A program made the translations under genes and the position numbers. Positions 1-7,191 of a stretch of DNA of 34,045 nt are shown here, one piece after another. Numbering within the stretch: the stretch's first letter is position 1; each line of letters starts with the position of its first letter. The stretch covers positions 1 through 34,045 of the forward strand of contig CAAFYU010000020.1 in the NCBI GenBank assembly GCA_900767135.1, in the 5' to 3' direction. The notes under the pieces were generated by a model. The model was not told the origin of the DNA, did not search any database, and was given only the letters and a program-made list of their open reading frames with translations. Origin of the DNA: Candidatus Gastranaerophilales bacterium (GTDB lineage: Bacteria > Cyanobacteriota > Vampirovibrionia > Gastranaerophilales > Gastranaerophilaceae).

Positions 1-23
1 ATTTTTAATGTCAAATAATAATT

Positions 24-461
24 TTATTTGATATTATTATTGTCTTTCTTTGAATTTAATTCTGCTTGTTGTCGTTCGTATTCTTCACGAGCTTTCACTT
101 TAATTTCATGTTTTTCGCCATGACTCGGATCTTCATATTTATAAGTTTGATCTGTCCACCACTTTGCGGCCTTGTAAATCATTCTTTCTTCATAAGGCTT
201 TTTCTCTCCCCTTGTACGCTTAACTTTTTCAGGCTTTTGAGATTTTGAAGAAGAACCTGCTGTTTGTGTGATTTTTTGTGGTTTTATAGGTTTATCTAAA
301 TTATCAATATCAAGTTTTGGTGCAGACGGAATACTGAAATAATCTGTCATATCTGCTTCATTTACTGCATAAGATTCAGGACTGACATAGCCCTCATCTG
401 CAATAGCCATCGGTGCTAAAAATATTACCAAACCAACCAAGAATATGTACCTTTTTAACAC
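24..461 (-). CDS. Secreted protein of unknown function (145 aa)
   Basis: I do not recognise the family. Residues 1-21 form a signal peptide (a positive start MLKR, a hydrophobic stretch, then a cleavable AIA-D site), so the protein is probably exported. The mature part is highly charged, rich in Lys, Glu and Pro, with a middle resembling a flexible linker and a C-terminus likely to be helical. The start is GTG at 461. It is preferred because an AAAGGA ribosome-binding site lies 6 bases upstream and the gene overlaps the end of the upstream PHP gene by 7 bp, which suggests translational coupling. An AT-rich inverted repeat (11-18 with 24-31) covers the stop codon and may end the transcript weakly. 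Confidence 0.75.
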   Translation of the reverse strand: MLKRYIFLVGLVIFLAPMAIADEGYVSPESYAVNEADMTDYFSIPSAPKLDIDNLDKPIKPQKITQTAGSSSKSQKPEKVKRTRGEKKPYEERMIYKAAKWWTDQTYKYEDPSHGEKHEIKVKAREEYERQQAELNSKKDNNNIK

Positions 462-1618
462 ACTAAATCCTTTCGTCTTGTTCTATAAACCAAATTCTTG
501 CCATGCGAATCAAGCCCACCGGTTTTTAACAAGCCGTACTTGCTTGCTGTATCATCAATTATTCTCTGCCATTTTTGAAAATACTCTCCCTCATAAGATT
601 GATAATAGCCTTCATAAAACATGGCTTTTTCACCACCAGCACTCTTAAAGTTCGCAAACAAATAGTCATAAAACTCAGGACAATAAGCTTTTGAACGAGC
701 AGGGTGAGCAATCGACATAACGCCACTATCTAGCGATGCTACAAATTTTACTGTTTCTTCAAAATCCGAAAACTGTTCCGGCATGTGTCCAATTGCAGGG
801 TGCGCCTTCATATAAATTTCACGAGCTGTTTGAATTTCTTTTTCAATAAAATCAGGAATTTCCGGCAACTCAGAATTTATAAACATCTCCAATGCTTTTT
901 TGTAAGTCAGGTGATACGGTTCTTTTCCCTTGAACAAATATTTAAATTTATAAATCGGCTCCTCATAAGAAAAATCAGCATTAGGTAAATAATAATTCAA
1001 TAAGATTTTGCCCGAAGTATATTTTTTTAGCGGGTGAGCAACTTCATCTTGCCCTTTTAAGACCATATTGTGGCATTTTGCAGCTTCTTCAAGCGTAAAA
1101 TTATATTTTGGTAAAGCTTCGTTCAACTTTTTTACAGTTTCTTTGGCAAGAGCAAGCTTTTTAGACATTTTATCAGCTAAAAACTTATTCAATCTTTCAT
1201 CAAACGGATTTACCCCATAAACCAACAAATGCACCTGTATAGGCTTTGGTTGATTTGGAAAACTTATTGCATAAGTCGAAATCTCTAAACCACAACAAAG
1301 ATTTACATCTTCATATTTTTTTATAAGATCAACAGCTTCTTTGTCACCCTCAACTGTGTCATGGTCTGTTATCGCAACCAAAAAATTTGGATTTTTATCA
1401 GATAGAATTCGTGCGTTTTTCAAAACTTCTTCAACAGTCATTGTGCCATCTGAATTTTCGGTATGCACATGCAAGTTTGCACAAAAACGTCCATCTTCAA
1501 CATAACGCACGTCATGCGTATCAAGTCGAGAAATATCATCTCTTTCACCTGCGGTAAAAGAAAATCTGTCCATCTTTCGGACTCTTGCCATAAATTCTTG
1601 TTCGCTAACAATTCCCAT
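455..1618 (-). CDS. PHP-domain metal-dependent phosphoesterase
   Basis: A PHP-family hydrolase, predicted to cleave phosphoester bonds with a metal cluster. Visible ligand motifs in family order: HVH at 50-52 inside LHVHTENSDG, TDHDT at 84-88, GLEIS at 110-114, AHPAR at 304-308 and GLDSHG at 368-373. A helical insert of roughly 150 residues separates the first half of the barrel from the AHPAR motif. The substrate cannot be read from sequence; PHP proteins include nucleotide and polymerase-associated phosphatases. No Shine-Dalgarno precedes ATG 1618. Instead TAAAAT ends 6 bases upstream, so a leaderless mRNA is predicted. It is divergent from the sigma factor gene at 1707 and upstream of the secreted 145-aa gene, with which it overlaps. 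Confidence 0.85.
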   Translation of the reverse strand: MGIVSEQEFMARVRKMDRFSFTAGERDDISRLDTHDVRYVEDGRFCANLHVHTENSDGTMTVEEVLKNARILSDKNPNFLVAITDHDTVEGDKEAVDLIKKYEDVNLCCGLEISTYAISFPNQPKPIQVHLLVYGVNPFDERLNKFLADKMSKKLALAKETVKKLNEALPKYNFTLEEAAKCHNMVLKGQDEVAHPLKKYTSGKILLNYYLPNADFSYEEPIYKFKYLFKGKEPYHLTYKKALEMFINSELPEIPDFIEKEIQTAREIYMKAHPAIGHMPEQFSDFEETVKFVASLDSGVMSIAHPARSKAYCPEFYDYLFANFKSAGGEKAMFYEGYYQSYEGEYFQKWQRIIDDTASKYGLLKTGGLDSHGKNLVYRTRRKDLVC

Positions 1619-1624
1619 ACTTTT

Positions 1625-1653
1625 ATTTTACACAAAAAATCGAATTGAAACAA
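1625..1653 (-). promoter_or_regulatory. Predicted promoter of PHP gene, leaderless spacing
   Basis: The -10 TAAAAT lies at 1630-1625 and a weak -35 TTGTTT at 1653-1648, with a 17-bp spacer. The start codon begins 6 bases after the -10. The -35 matches the consensus poorly, so confidence rests on the spacing shared with other genes in the window. Confidence 0.45.
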
Positions 1654-1706
1654 AAATAAAAAAACTTCGTCAAAAATATTGTATAGCAATTTTGTGAGGA
1701 AGATTT

Positions 1707-2666
1707 ATGAGTGTGGATTTATACAAGGATTTAAAAGCAGAATACACAGAAACCGACAACTTTCAATTTATTGAAAAAGATGATTTGACAGAGATTGAGG
1801 AGCCAAAAACATTTAATTCGATTTCCAATGATGACGATATTTTACAGATGTATTTGAAAGATATCGGAAAAATCAGACTTTTAAATTCAAAAGAAGAAAA
1901 AGCTCTGGGAAAAACAATAAAAGAAGGCAAACCGACGCATGCTGAAATTGCAAAGCGGAAACTTGTTCAGGCTAATTTGCGACTTGTTGTGAGCATTGCA
2001 AAGAAATATATAGGACAAGGCGTTTTGTTTATGGATTTGGTGCAAGAAGGTTCTCTTGGACTAATCAAAGCGGCTGAAAAATTTGATTATTCAAAGAATT
2101 TTAAATTTTCAACTTATGCAACTTGGTGGATAAAACAAACGATTATTCGTGCTATATCAAATAATTCCAGAACTATTAGAATTCCTGTCCACATGACAGA
2201 TAAAATCAGAAAATTCAAACGTATGTACACCACTCTATCTTTCGAACTTGGAAGAGATCCGACAGATAAAGAGATAGCAGAAAGACTCGGCATGACGTTT
2301 AAACAGATTTTGTCAATAAAAAAAGCGATTATAAAAGAGCCGATTAGTCTGGAAACTCCTGTTACTGACGACTTGAACGTCGGAGATTACATTGAGGATA
2401 AATCTTATCGTTCACCGGAAAATCAAACAAAAAACAATGTCCTTAAAGGAAGTATCGGAGATATTCTCTCAACATTGCCGGAAAGAGAACGCAAAATCGT
2501 GTGTTGCAGATTTGGAATAAACGGCGAAGTTCCGAGGACTCTGGAACAACTTGGCGAGATAATGGGGTATTCCAAAGAGAGAATTCGCCAGCTTGAAGAT
2601 AATGCATTAACCAAAATTCGACAAAAACAAGAATTACAGCATTTCAGGGATTTTATTGAGGATTAA
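1707..2666 (+). CDS. RNA polymerase sigma factor, RpoD-like (group 1/2)
   Basis: A sigma-70 factor that directs RNA polymerase to promoters. At 319 aa it lacks a long region 1.1. Region 1.2 (about residues 44-75, DDILQMYLKDIGKIRLL) is followed by region 2 (about 87-155) with the canonical stretches NLRLVVSIAKKY, DLVQEGSLGLIKA and FSTYATWWIKQ. Region 3 runs to about 235, and region 4 (about 250-319) carries LGEIMGYSKERIRQLE, the -35-binding helix-turn-helix. The ATG is fixed by a GAGGAAG ribosome-binding site. Without region 1.1 it could be the primary factor of a reduced type or a group 2 alternative factor like those of cyanobacteria; the sequence alone does not decide. A terminator follows at 2673. 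Confidence 0.93.
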   Translation: MSVDLYKDLKAEYTETDNFQFIEKDDLTEIEEPKTFNSISNDDDILQMYLKDIGKIRLLNSKEEKALGKTIKEGKPTHAEIAKRKLVQANLRLVVSIAKKYIGQGVLFMDLVQEGSLGLIKAAEKFDYSKNFKFSTYATWWIKQTIIRAISNNSRTIRIPVHMTDKIRKFKRMYTTLSFELGRDPTDKEIAERLGMTFKQILSIKKAIIKEPISLETPVTDDLNVGDYIEDKSYRSPENQTKNNVLKGSIGDILSTLPERERKIVCCRFGINGEVPRTLEQLGEIMGYSKERIRQLEDNALTKIRQKQELQHFRDFIED

Positions 2667-2672
2667 GAAAAT

Positions 2673-2697
2673 TGCGGATTTATTCCGCATTTTTTTT
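2673..2697 (+). terminator. Rho-independent terminator after sigma factor
   Basis: A perfect 6-bp stem (TGCGGA / TCCGCA) with a 5-base loop is followed by eight T residues, starting 7 bases after the sigma factor stop codon. Confidence 0.85.
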
Positions 2698-2719
2698 ATG
2701 CTAAAATTCTTGTAACCCT

Positions 2720-2730
2720 TTGTCGGCATA
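2720..2730 (+). repeat. 11-bp direct repeat, left of fic
   Basis: TTGTCGGCATA occurs here and again at 3372-3382, bracketing the fic gene. It could be a footprint of insertion or chance. Confidence 0.35.
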
Positions 2731-2761
2731 ACCAAACAATGGTAAAATAAAGGATTTTGCA

Positions 2762-3367
2762 ATGGTTTTAGAAAACAAACTTGGAATAACAAATTCATCG
2801 GAACTTGCACGAGAAGAAGAACGACTCAGCAAAAAGCGTGCTCTTGAATTGTTTGAAACCCAACGTTTTAATGCAATGGAAGCAGGAACTTTCAAGGCGT
2901 TAAAAGAAATTCACAAGTATTTGTTCCAAGATGTATATGATTTTGCAGGAGAACTTAGAACAGTCAACATTGCAAAAGGGAATTTTAGGTTTGCCCCTGT
3001 AATGTATCTTCAAGCGGCACTTGAAAATATTGAAAAAATGCCACAAGCAACTTTTGATGAAATCATTGAAAAATATGTCGAAATGAACATTGCCCACCCA
3101 TTTAGAGAGGGAAATGGCAGAAGTACAAGAATTTGGCTTGATTTGATTTTAAAAACAGAACTTAATCTTGTTGTTGACTGGAATAAAATTGACAAAGAGG
3201 ATTATTTACTTGCGATGGAGCGTAGCCCGATTAAGGACATTGAAATTAAACACCTGATAAAAAATGCACTAACGGACAAAATCAATGACCGAGAAGTTTA
3301 TATGAAAGGCATTGATGCAAGCTATAATTACGAAGGTTATTCAACATTTAATTCAAAAAATTTGTAA
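2762..3367 (+). CDS. Fic-domain AMP-transferase, class III self-inhibited type
   Basis: A Fic enzyme, predicted to transfer AMP from ATP onto a hydroxyl side chain of a target protein. The catalytic motif is complete: HPFREGNGRSTR at residues 112-123, with the active His112, acidic Glu116 and phosphate-binding GNGR. The upstream flap VYDFAGELRTVNIAKGNFRF is present at 58-77. At the C-terminus SYNYEG (187-192) fits the inhibitory pattern S/T-x3-E-G, which places the protein with single-domain class III Fic enzymes such as Neisseria NmFic. No separate antitoxin gene is adjacent, as expected for that class. The start is ATG 2762, after AAAGG. At 201 aa it is full length. An 11-bp direct repeat flanks the gene. 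Confidence 0.93.
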   Translation: MVLENKLGITNSSELAREEERLSKKRALELFETQRFNAMEAGTFKALKEIHKYLFQDVYDFAGELRTVNIAKGNFRFAPVMYLQAALENIEKMPQATFDEIIEKYVEMNIAHPFREGNGRSTRIWLDLILKTELNLVVDWNKIDKEDYLLAMERSPIKDIEIKHLIKNALTDKINDREVYMKGIDASYNYEGYSTFNSKNL

Positions 3368-3371
3368 TAAA

Positions 3372-3382
3372 TTGTCGGCATA
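3372..3382 (+). repeat. 11-bp direct repeat, right of fic
   Basis: Second copy of TTGTCGGCATA, 5 bases after the fic stop codon. It overlaps an 8-bp hairpin (3374-3381 with 3386-3393, one G-T pair) followed by CTACTTTT, which may act as a weak terminator. Confidence 0.35.
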
Positions 3383-3408
3383 GCAATGCTGACCTACTTT
3401 TCTCCGAT

Positions 3409-3457
3409 AGTATTTATTCATAATACTTAATATTCACGCAATTCTAATTTAAGAATT
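3409..3457. promoter_or_regulatory. Two inverted repeats upstream of the HEMMH gene
   Basis: AGTATT-N7-AATACT at 3409-3427 and AATTCT-N6-AGAATT at 3440-3457 lie between fic and the next gene, close to an AT-rich stretch that could hold its promoter. They look like candidate operators. The base composition makes chance palindromes likely, so this is a weak call. Confidence 0.25.
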
Positions 3458-3486
3458 TTGTTATATATATTAGTAGGAGATTTGTA

Positions 3487-4521
3487 GTGGCAAATATTAG
3501 CAAAATTACAACTGGTTTAACTAAAAAAGAAATTATAACCGGAAGAAATATACCTCGTAGAGCGATGAATTATTCGCAAGGTTGTATTATAGACGAACTC
3601 TTAACAGATCATCTTGGAAAGCCATTAAACAATTCTGATCAAGCAAAAAAAGAACAGCTATTAAGAATTCTTAGTGAATTTGGAGTGCCCCAAAATGCTT
3701 TATCGCAAATAAAAAATTCAAAAAGTTTAGATGAGCTATTTGCATCTATAATTAACTTTCCAAGATTTTTGACAAAAAAGTTTCTGTCTAAACAAAAACC
3801 TCAACTCAAAAATAAGCATTCAACTTCTCTTCAAGAAGAACAAAATATTTACAAATTTCGAAATTTTCTAACTGCTTGCCGTCGAGAAATGTATACTACA
3901 TTTAGCAAAAAATCAACTAATGCGGAAGTTATAAAAATAGAAACCATTTTAAAAGAAAAATATGGAGTTCAAAACGCCAGTTTGGGAGATGATTTAGAAC
4001 TCGCTCAAAGACTACTTCAAGCAGTAAAATTAGCGAAAAGTAAAGGTATTAAAATCCCTAATGAATTTATTGTTACGCCATTCACGCTTGGTGCTGGCGA
4101 ATTAATGAGATTATTTAAAAATGGAGAAGAAATAAGAACAGTCCTTTTGCCACCAACTTCAATAAGGCAAAGATCTTTACAGATTATAGACAAAATATTT
4201 AATACAATGCCGCCAGATATTAAACAGTCTTATGAAAAATGGCAAAATTTTTGCGGATTTAGAAGAAATGGCTCCACAAGCTCTCCAATGCATATGGAAA
4301 TTCATGAAATGATGCATCAAACCCACCCACTTTTGACAGCTTTTGCCATAAAAAAGATTCCTAATAAATTCATGCCAACTGTTAGAAAGCTATCACGATA
4401 TAGTGCAATGAATGAACAGAATAATTGGGAAATCTACACAGAACTTGCAACTAAAAAAGTTTTAGAAGGGCTTGAACCAAATGAAGCGGAATTGTTCAAA
4501 TTCTTGGGCGGAGATATTTAG
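3487..4521 (+). CDS. Unrecognised 344-aa protein with HExxH zincin motif
   Basis: The family is not recognised. Residues 1-200 look helical and charged, with no signal peptide or membrane segment, so the protein is probably cytosolic. Near the C-terminus HEMMH (273-277, in MEIHEMMHQTH) is the zinc-binding signature of zincin peptidases. About 40 residues further on, NNWEIYTELATKKVLEG supplies glutamates (315, 319) at a distance seen for the third zinc ligand in gluzincins. A peptidase function is therefore plausible but unproven. The start is GTG 3487, fixed by an AGGAG site 8-9 bases upstream. The gene is convergent with recN, whose stop lies 31 bp beyond. Confidence 0.7.
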   Translation: MANISKITTGLTKKEIITGRNIPRRAMNYSQGCIIDELLTDHLGKPLNNSDQAKKEQLLRILSEFGVPQNALSQIKNSKSLDELFASIINFPRFLTKKFLSKQKPQLKNKHSTSLQEEQNIYKFRNFLTACRREMYTTFSKKSTNAEVIKIETILKEKYGVQNASLGDDLELAQRLLQAVKLAKSKGIKIPNEFIVTPFTLGAGELMRLFKNGEEIRTVLLPPTSIRQRSLQIIDKIFNTMPPDIKQSYEKWQNFCGFRRNGSTSSPMHMEIHEMMHQTHPLLTAFAIKKIPNKFMPTVRKLSRYSAMNEQNNWEIYTELATKKVLEGLEPNEAELFKFLGGDI

Positions 4522-4552
4522 ACAACTCTGGAACACCTTTAAACACCTGACT

Positions 4553-6202
4553 TTACCCAATCAATGATTTGGCAAATTCGATGGATTGTTCGTTGATTTC
4601 TCCACCGGCAAGTTCTGCAAGAGCCTTAACTCGATTTTCTCCGGTCAAAACATAGACCTCAACCTTGGTTTCATCATTTTGAGATTTGCGAACATAAAAA
4701 TGTTTATTCGCCTTTGATGCAATAATCGGTTGGTGCGTAATCAAAATTATCTGGTGGAATTTTGAAAGTTCTACAATCTCATCAGCTACACTTTGAGAGG
4801 CTTTTCCTGAAATACCCGTATCAATTTCATCAAATATCACTGTGTCAATATCATCACTTTGTGCAAATATCGACTTTATTGCAAGCATTACTCGTGAAAT
4901 TTCACCGCCGGACGCTGTTTTTGCAAGTGGTTTCAAGTCCTCGGACACATTTGTAGAAATCAAAAATTCAACATTGTCTGCCCCATCTGAACCCAATTCC
5001 TTTGGCTGAACAGAAATTTCAAACCGAGCTTTTGGAAGTTCCAATTTTTCCAACTTCTCTTGAATTAAAACAGACAAAACCTGTGCAAAATTCTTTCTGT
5101 TTTCACTTATTTCAGCTGCGATATGTTCAAGTTCTTTTTGAGTTTTCTCAATTTTTGCCTCAACCTCTTCAATATTTTGGTTTGAAAACTCGATTGCATT
5201 AAGCTCTTCTGATAGTTTATCAAAAGTCTGCATAACACTTTCAAGAGTGCCACCATACTTGTGTTTTAGCTTATCCAAGACATACAATCGTTCTTGAATT
5301 TCATTCAAACGTTCTGTGTCATTGTCAAGATTTTGGCTGTATTCTCGAAGTTCCGAGCCGGCATCTCTTAATCTTTCAATCGCATCAATCAAGTTACTTT
5401 CGGTTTCTTCCAAATTTTTGTCAAGCGAAGCTGCTTTTGAAACATTTTGTTTAATCTTGCCCAACGCTTCCATAATCGAGCCATCGTCGCCATTTATTGC
5501 CCAATACGAAGAGCCTGTAAGCTCTTTCAACTTTTCCGCATTTTCTAAAACTTCCAACTCCGAATTCAACTCATCGTCCTCTGTCGTGCTTTTTATTGCA
5601 GCAGAATCAATTTCATTAATTTGGAATTTCAAAAATTCAATCTGATTTTCTGTCGCATCAGAGGCTGTTTTCAAATTTTCTAACTGCGTTTTCAAGTGTT
5701 GGAATTCTTTAAACTTTTCCCTATACCCCTCTAATTTTTCACCATACGACTCTCTTGCATAATTGTCCAAAAGCGTAATATGTGATTTTGGCTGCATAAA
5801 TGCATAAGTTTGGTGCTGAGAGTGGATATCCAAAAAGTAATTTTTCAAATGTTTGATAAACTCTTGATTTACAAGTGTTCCATTCACTCTGGAACGAACT
5901 CCGTTTTGTGTAATTTCCTTCGACAAAACGATTTCTGAACCAAAGTTATCAACTCCATTTTCTTCAAACAATTCAGACAAATCGTGCTTTGTATTTTCAA
6001 TAACAAGTTCGATTACAGCTTTCTCCTTATCATGCTTAATTACATCTTTTGACACACGAGGTGCAAATGCAATATCAATTGCGTTAATCAAGATACTCTT
6101 GCCGGCACCTGTTTCACCGGTAATAACATTCAATCCGCTATCAAAATTTGCAACTAATTCATCTATGAGTATGTAATCTTTAAGTCTGACTTGTTTAATC
6201 AT
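4553..6202 (-). CDS. recN: DNA repair protein RecN
   Basis: An SMC-like ATPase that acts at DNA double-strand breaks during recombinational repair. Walker A GETGAGKS is at residues 29-36, a long coiled coil with a central hinge follows, and the C-terminal ATPase lobe carries the ABC signature SGGEISRVMLA, Walker B VIFDEIDTGISG and the switch LITHQP. At 549 aa it matches the family length. ATG 6202 is chosen over the in-frame ATG 27 bases upstream (6229), because family members begin close to the IKxVxLKDYILID strand and because TTGCCC-N17-TATGCT ends 6 bases before 6202. There is no Shine-Dalgarno at either start. The gene has its own promoter behind the metzincin gene. Confidence 0.96.
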   Translation of the reverse strand: MIKQVRLKDYILIDELVANFDSGLNVITGETGAGKSILINAIDIAFAPRVSKDVIKHDKEKAVIELVIENTKHDLSELFEENGVDNFGSEIVLSKEITQNGVRSRVNGTLVNQEFIKHLKNYFLDIHSQHQTYAFMQPKSHITLLDNYARESYGEKLEGYREKFKEFQHLKTQLENLKTASDATENQIEFLKFQINEIDSAAIKSTTEDDELNSELEVLENAEKLKELTGSSYWAINGDDGSIMEALGKIKQNVSKAASLDKNLEETESNLIDAIERLRDAGSELREYSQNLDNDTERLNEIQERLYVLDKLKHKYGGTLESVMQTFDKLSEELNAIEFSNQNIEEVEAKIEKTQKELEHIAAEISENRKNFAQVLSVLIQEKLEKLELPKARFEISVQPKELGSDGADNVEFLISTNVSEDLKPLAKTASGGEISRVMLAIKSIFAQSDDIDTVIFDEIDTGISGKASQSVADEIVELSKFHQIILITHQPIIASKANKHFYVRKSQNDETKVEVYVLTGENRVKALAELAGGEINEQSIEFAKSLIG

Positions 6203-6208
6203 ACTAAT

Positions 6209-6237
6209 AGCATAGAACAAGCATATCATTAGGGCAA
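6209..6237 (-). promoter_or_regulatory. Predicted recN promoter, leaderless spacing
   Basis: The -35 TTGCCC (6237-6232), a 17-bp spacer and -10 TATGCT (6214-6209) are followed by ATTAGT and the ATG at 6202. Transcription would start on or next to the A of the start codon. Confidence 0.55.
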
Positions 6238-6256
6238 TAATGTAAAAAAAGTATAT

Positions 6257-6793
6257 TTATTTTACATTTACATCGTATTCTTTTTTTAGATTTTTAATAT
6301 CTTCATTTGATATCCGATTAGTTCCCGAAGCATAGTACATAACACTTTTAGGGTTTGAGTTATGTGACAAGCCGATAGCATGCCCGATTTCGTGCAACAT
6401 TACACTGTACACTTCATCTTGATTTAATGTTCTGGTATTTCCCTGTCCTGATGCTGATATTTGGATTTTTGCAAAAACAATTGAGTTCCCTCTTGAACGA
6501 TATGATGCCAAACCTATTTTATTGCCGCTTTTTTGGTTTACACCATTAAGTTTTTGAACAAAATAAACAACAATATTGGCTTGATTTGGACTTTGGACAA
6601 AAGTAAAACGAACAGTATTATTTGAGAGAGTTTGCCACTCTTTAAATGCTCGTTTCATCATCGGGTTGTTTTTGTTGTTTCCGACTATGCAAACTTTTAA
6701 ATTTGGATTTTCCCAAGCCATTGCAAAAACTTCCGCACTAAAAAACAGTAAAATCCCTAACACACAAAACAGCCTAACCAATAATTTATTCAT
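6257..6793 (-). CDS. Secreted matrixin-like metzincin metalloprotease
   Basis: An exported zinc protease of the metzincin type. Residues 1-24 are a signal peptide (MNKLLVRLFCVLG... AEVFA). The long zinc motif HEIGHAIGLSH spans 134-144 (His134, Glu135, His138, His144), and SVMYY at 150-154 provides the Met-turn (Met152). The region before it (VRFTFV, ANIVVYFV, GLASY) has the alternating strands of the matrixin fold. At 178 aa it is essentially a bare catalytic domain with no obvious inhibitory propeptide cysteine switch. A GAAAGG ribosome-binding site precedes ATG 6793. It follows the 98-aa gene by 15 bp and is likely co-transcribed from the predicted sigma-28 promoter at 7137-7164. The substrate is unknown. 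Confidence 0.88.
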   Translation of the reverse strand: MNKLLVRLFCVLGILLFFSAEVFAMAWENPNLKVCIVGNNKNNPMMKRAFKEWQTLSNNTVRFTFVQSPNQANIVVYFVQKLNGVNQKSGNKIGLASYRSRGNSIVFAKIQISASGQGNTRTLNQDEVYSVMLHEIGHAIGLSHNSNPKSVMYYASGTNRISNEDIKNLKKEYDVNVK

Positions 6794-6808
6794 TAATAAA
6801 CCTTTCTT

Positions 6809-7105
6809 TTAAAAATGCATATCAAAAGACGACGGTAGTCCGTTCATTTTTTCATCTTCTCGACGCATAGCAGAACCAATTGTGAAGCTTTCTGCCGTTA
6901 ATTTATTAATCTTGTAATTAATATCTCCTGTAAAAACTTCTTCATTATCCTCTAAAAACTTAAATAACGGCTCTGTCGGACTTTTAACAATGTTCTCTAA
7001 TGTTCCGCCGGCAAGCTTTAATGTTTTTTCGCCAACATCCGGAACTTTTACGTTAAGCCCAAAAGGTTTATATGGTCTGTTGAATGAAGCACCTGTATCT
7101 GCCAT
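6809..7105 (-). CDS. Small conserved-looking protein of unknown function (98 aa)
   Basis: The family is not recognised. It is soluble, without a signal peptide or membrane segment. The first 20 residues are rich in Pro and Phe (NRPYKPFGLNVKVPDVG) and the rest is mixed charged and helical. It starts at ATG 7105 behind a strong GAGGG site and lies 15 bp upstream of the secreted metzincin, so the two form a probable operon. The transcript would start from a near-consensus sigma-28 promoter. If that promoter is real, the protein belongs to the flagellar or motility regulon, but nothing in its own sequence says what it does there. Confidence 0.72.
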   Translation of the reverse strand: MADTGASFNRPYKPFGLNVKVPDVGEKTLKLAGGTLENIVKSPTEPLFKFLEDNEEVFTGDINYKINKLTAESFTIGSAMRREDEKMNGLPSSFDMHF

Positions 7106-7136
7106 TTTATTAATCCCTCATTTTGTTACGATTAAG

Positions 7137-7164
7137 TTATCGGCAGTTTTTGCTTGAAAGTTTA
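7137..7164 (-). promoter_or_regulatory. Predicted sigma-28 (FliA) promoter
   Basis: On the minus strand TAAACTTT (7164-7157), a 12-bp spacer and GCCGATAA (7144-7137) match the enterobacterial sigma-28 consensus TAAAGTTT-N11-GCCGATAA at 15 of 16 positions, with one extra spacer base. The predicted start is near 7130, leaving a leader of about 25 bases that carries the GAGGG site of the 98-aa gene. A FliA-type factor is encoded at 9400-10227. Confidence 0.6.
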
Positions 7165-7191
7165 GAAATAATAACAGATTTTTTACAATTG

